DNA of 7,791 nt, from positions 1 through 7,791 of the forward strand of contig JAJYIL010000131.1 in the NCBI GenBank assembly GCA_021790055.1, read 5' to 3'. Shown piece after piece: positions 6,518 to 7,791 of this stretch (positions within the stretch are counted from its first letter, which is position 1; each line of letters starts with the position of its first letter). Source of the DNA: Bacteroidota bacterium. Lineage in GTDB: Bacteria; Bacteroidota; Ignavibacteria; Ignavibacteriales; Ignavibacteriaceae. The translations under genes were made by a program, and so were the position numbers. The notes under the pieces were generated by a model, which searched no databases, had not been told where the DNA came from, and was given only the letters and a program-made list of their open reading frames with translations.

Positions 6518-7150
6518 TCAGTCAATCAAATTATTTTCAATCGAGTACATTGTTAATTCTGCGTTCGTTTTCATATTCATCTTTTCAAGGATTCTAGATC
6601 GGTATGTATTTACCGTGCGTATGCTGATGGAAAGTTTATCGGCTATTTCGCTAACCTTCTTTCCGGAAGCTATCAGCCTCATTATCTGGAACTCCCTGTC
6701 TGAAAGAAGCTCATGCGGCATCTTGCTGATGTCTTTATCAATCTCAGTTGCGAGCTTTTCGGCTAGTGAAGCGGTAATATATTTTCTGCCGGTCACTACC
6801 TGTCTTACTGCCTTAATCAACTCTTCCGGTTTTGAATCTTTTGTAAGATAACCGTAAGCGCCAGCTTTCAGCGCTCTTACTGCAAATCTATCTTCCGGGT
6901 GCATTGTTAAAACAAGAATAGGCAGCTTTGGGAAAAGCTGTTTTATATCCGCAACAAGGTCAAGCCCGCTCCTGCCAGGCATAGATAGGTCTGTAATCAG
7001 TACGTCAGGCTCAAGCCGTTTTAATCCGTCCAAAACTTCATGCGGGTATGCGGCGTCTCCTATAACTTTCAAGTCAATCTCTTCTTCAAGGATATCCTTA
7101 ATACCTTTCCTAACAAGAGGATGATCGTCTGCTATGAAGATTTTTATCAT
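6518..7150 (-). CDS. NarL/FixJ-family two-component response regulator
   Basis: This 210-residue transcription factor is complete. The receiver domain (about 1-120) has acidic residues D8/D9, the phospho-acceptor D54 in DVLITDLSMPG, T82 in VLTMHP and K104 in YLTKDS, all the catalytic positions of an active receiver. A LuxR-type helix-turn-helix follows (about 146-210): LSDREFQIMRLIASGKK, then EIADKLSISIRTVNTYRSRI with the recognition helix in the second part. GAGGAAG lies about 10 nt before the ATG. It is encoded 133 bp downstream of a histidine kinase on the same strand, its likely partner. It is convergent with the respiratory cluster. Target genes are not visible; control of the adjacent electron-transfer operon is a guess from proximity. 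Confidence 0.95.
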   Translation of the reverse strand: MIKIFIADDHPLVRKGIKDILEEEIDLKVIGDAAYPHEVLDGLKRLEPDVLITDLSMPGRSGLDLVADIKQLFPKLPILVLTMHPEDRFAVRALKAGAYGYLTKDSKPEELIKAVRQVVTGRKYITASLAEKLATEIDKDISKMPHELLSDREFQIMRLIASGKKVSEIADKLSISIRTVNTYRSRILEKMNMKTNAELTMYSIENNLID

Positions 7151-7200
7151 AAAATTATTTCTTCCTCATTAGGGATTATCATAATTCAGGCTTTTAGCTT

Positions 7201-7219
7201 TTCTACATCTGCTGTAGAA
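7201..7219. promoter_or_regulatory. 19-bp perfect dyad upstream of the response-regulator gene (candidate operator or hairpin)
   Basis: TTCTACA (7201-7207) and TGTAGAA (7213-7219) are perfect 7-bp inverted arms around TCTGC, 51 bp upstream of the response-regulator start. LuxR/NarL-type regulators bind dyads of this general size, so autoregulation is possible. Alternatively it is an mRNA hairpin between the two cistrons. On the - strand it is preceded, not followed, by a T-rich stretch, so it is not a normal intrinsic terminator for the kinase gene. Confidence 0.4.
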
Positions 7220-7283
7220 GCACTAAAAAATAACAGATACTAATCCTAAGAGCAATAGCGATAATTCAACTATGGTCTTTATT

Positions 7284-7791
7284 TCAATTGGATAATTCAT
7301 TTTTCTCATACGGAATAATAAAAGTTAGTTTCGTTCCTTTGCCCTTCTCGGACTTAAATTCGAAATAGCCGCCGATTGCCAGCGCCCTTTCCCTGATTCC
7401 AAGAATACCGGCTGAGGTAGGGTCTTTTGATTTATTTTCTTCTATCCCTTTTCCGTTATCGGAAATTTCAAGTATAAGATTTTGATCTTCAAGCCGGAGG
7501 CTAATACTGACAATTGTGGCAGAAGCATGCTTGGCTACATTGGTTAAGGCTTCCTGGAAAATCCGGAATAATGCAGTGGACTTTTCCCGGTCTAATTCAA
7601 TTTCCCTTTGAAGTCTTAAAATCTTGCACCTGATATTAGTTCGGTTCTCAAACTCCTGCGCCTGCCATTGGATTGCAGTTTGCAGACCAAGCTCATCAAG
7701 CACTGCAGGTCTTAGTTCGGTTATTATTCTTCGCGTTGCTCTGATAGTCGTTTCCAGCAATTCCGATATCGAGGTAATTTTTTCTAGTAAA
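7284..7791 (-). CDS. Sensor histidine kinase, HisKA_3/HATPase C-terminal part (5' partial)
   Basis: The reading frame is open to the window edge, so only the C-terminal ~169 residues are present; the sensor region and phospho-acceptor His lie outside. The visible start continues a HisKA_3 dimerisation helix (ELLETTIRATRRIITELRP, then VLDELGLQTAIQW). The HATPase domain shows the N box (FQEALTNVAKHA), the G1 box (EISDNGKGI), a GILGIRERALAIGG segment and the G2 box (KGKGTKLTFIIP). These are hallmarks of NarX/DegS-type kinases that pair with NarL-family regulators, matching the downstream gene. The protein ends YEKNELSN, at 7287. A TTG at 7758-7760 could be mistaken for a start, but coding similarity continues upstream of it. 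Confidence 0.92.
   Translation of the reverse strand, partial: LLEKITSISELLETTIRATRRIITELRPAVLDELGLQTAIQWQAQEFENRTNIRCKILRLQREIELDREKSTALFRIFQEALTNVAKHASATIVSISLRLEDQNLILEISDNGKGIEENKSKDPTSAGILGIRERALAIGGYFEFKSEKGKGTKLTFIIPYEKNELSN

Noticed and set aside
6507..6851. Open frame on the + strand opposite the response regulator
   Set aside because: It is antisense to a complete, motif-rich response regulator and shows no domain or ribosome-binding site of its own.
7758..7760. TTG as the start codon of the histidine kinase
   Set aside because: Kinase-like sequence continues in frame upstream to the window edge; the gene is truncated by the window, not short.
1..7791. tRNA, rRNA, insertion sequence or phage genes
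   Set aside because: No transposase or integrase motif, terminal inverted repeat pair around a gene, or RNA gene sequence was seen on either strand.

Overview
The window looks like a chromosomal respiratory locus from a moderately AT-rich, Gram-negative-type bacterium. The genes suggest a member of the Bacteroidota/Chlorobi/Ignavibacteria side of the tree or a similar lineage. That placement is an inference from protein style and gene content; no marker gene is present to prove it. Clear Shine-Dalgarno-like sequences (GGAG, AAGGAG, GAGGAAG) precede several genes.

Positions 1-5690 (+ strand) hold a compact electron-transfer cluster. In order it contains: a large molybdopterin-oxidoreductase-family subunit (5' end outside the window); a four-[4Fe-4S] ferredoxin-like subunit; an NrfD/PsrC-type integral membrane quinone-interacting subunit; a small two-helix membrane protein; and an exported cytochrome c built from four tandem mono-heme units. 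After a hairpin-rich gap, positions 5784-6392 encode an exported cupredoxin-like copper protein with a C-terminal carboxypeptidase-regulatory-like beta domain. The first three genes are the classic A-B-C set of a complex iron-sulfur molybdoenzyme (CISM). The large subunit has lost or altered several residues expected around the Mo cofactor, and a tetraheme cytochrome and a copper protein follow. The best reading is a quinol:cytochrome c/cupredoxin oxidoreductase related to alternative complex III or Qrc-like complexes. A terminal reductase remains possible.

Positions 6518-7791 (- strand, convergent with the respiratory cluster) encode a NarL/FixJ-type response regulator and, upstream of it, the C-terminal part of a HisKA_3/HATPase histidine kinase that runs off the window. 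They form a two-component pair that may or may not control the neighbouring operon.

The gaps are not empty. The A-B gap (2011-2156) carries a duplicated 12-mer and a 7-bp tandem repeat ending just upstream of the B-subunit ribosome-binding site. The gap after the cytochrome gene (5691-5783) carries an inverted array of 8-bp GGTATA-type units that can fold into a long hairpin followed by T5. The convergent gap (6393-6517) has a nested hairpin. The kinase-regulator gap (7151-7283) has a 19-bp dyad. No tRNA, rRNA, CRISPR array, transposase or phage gene was seen.
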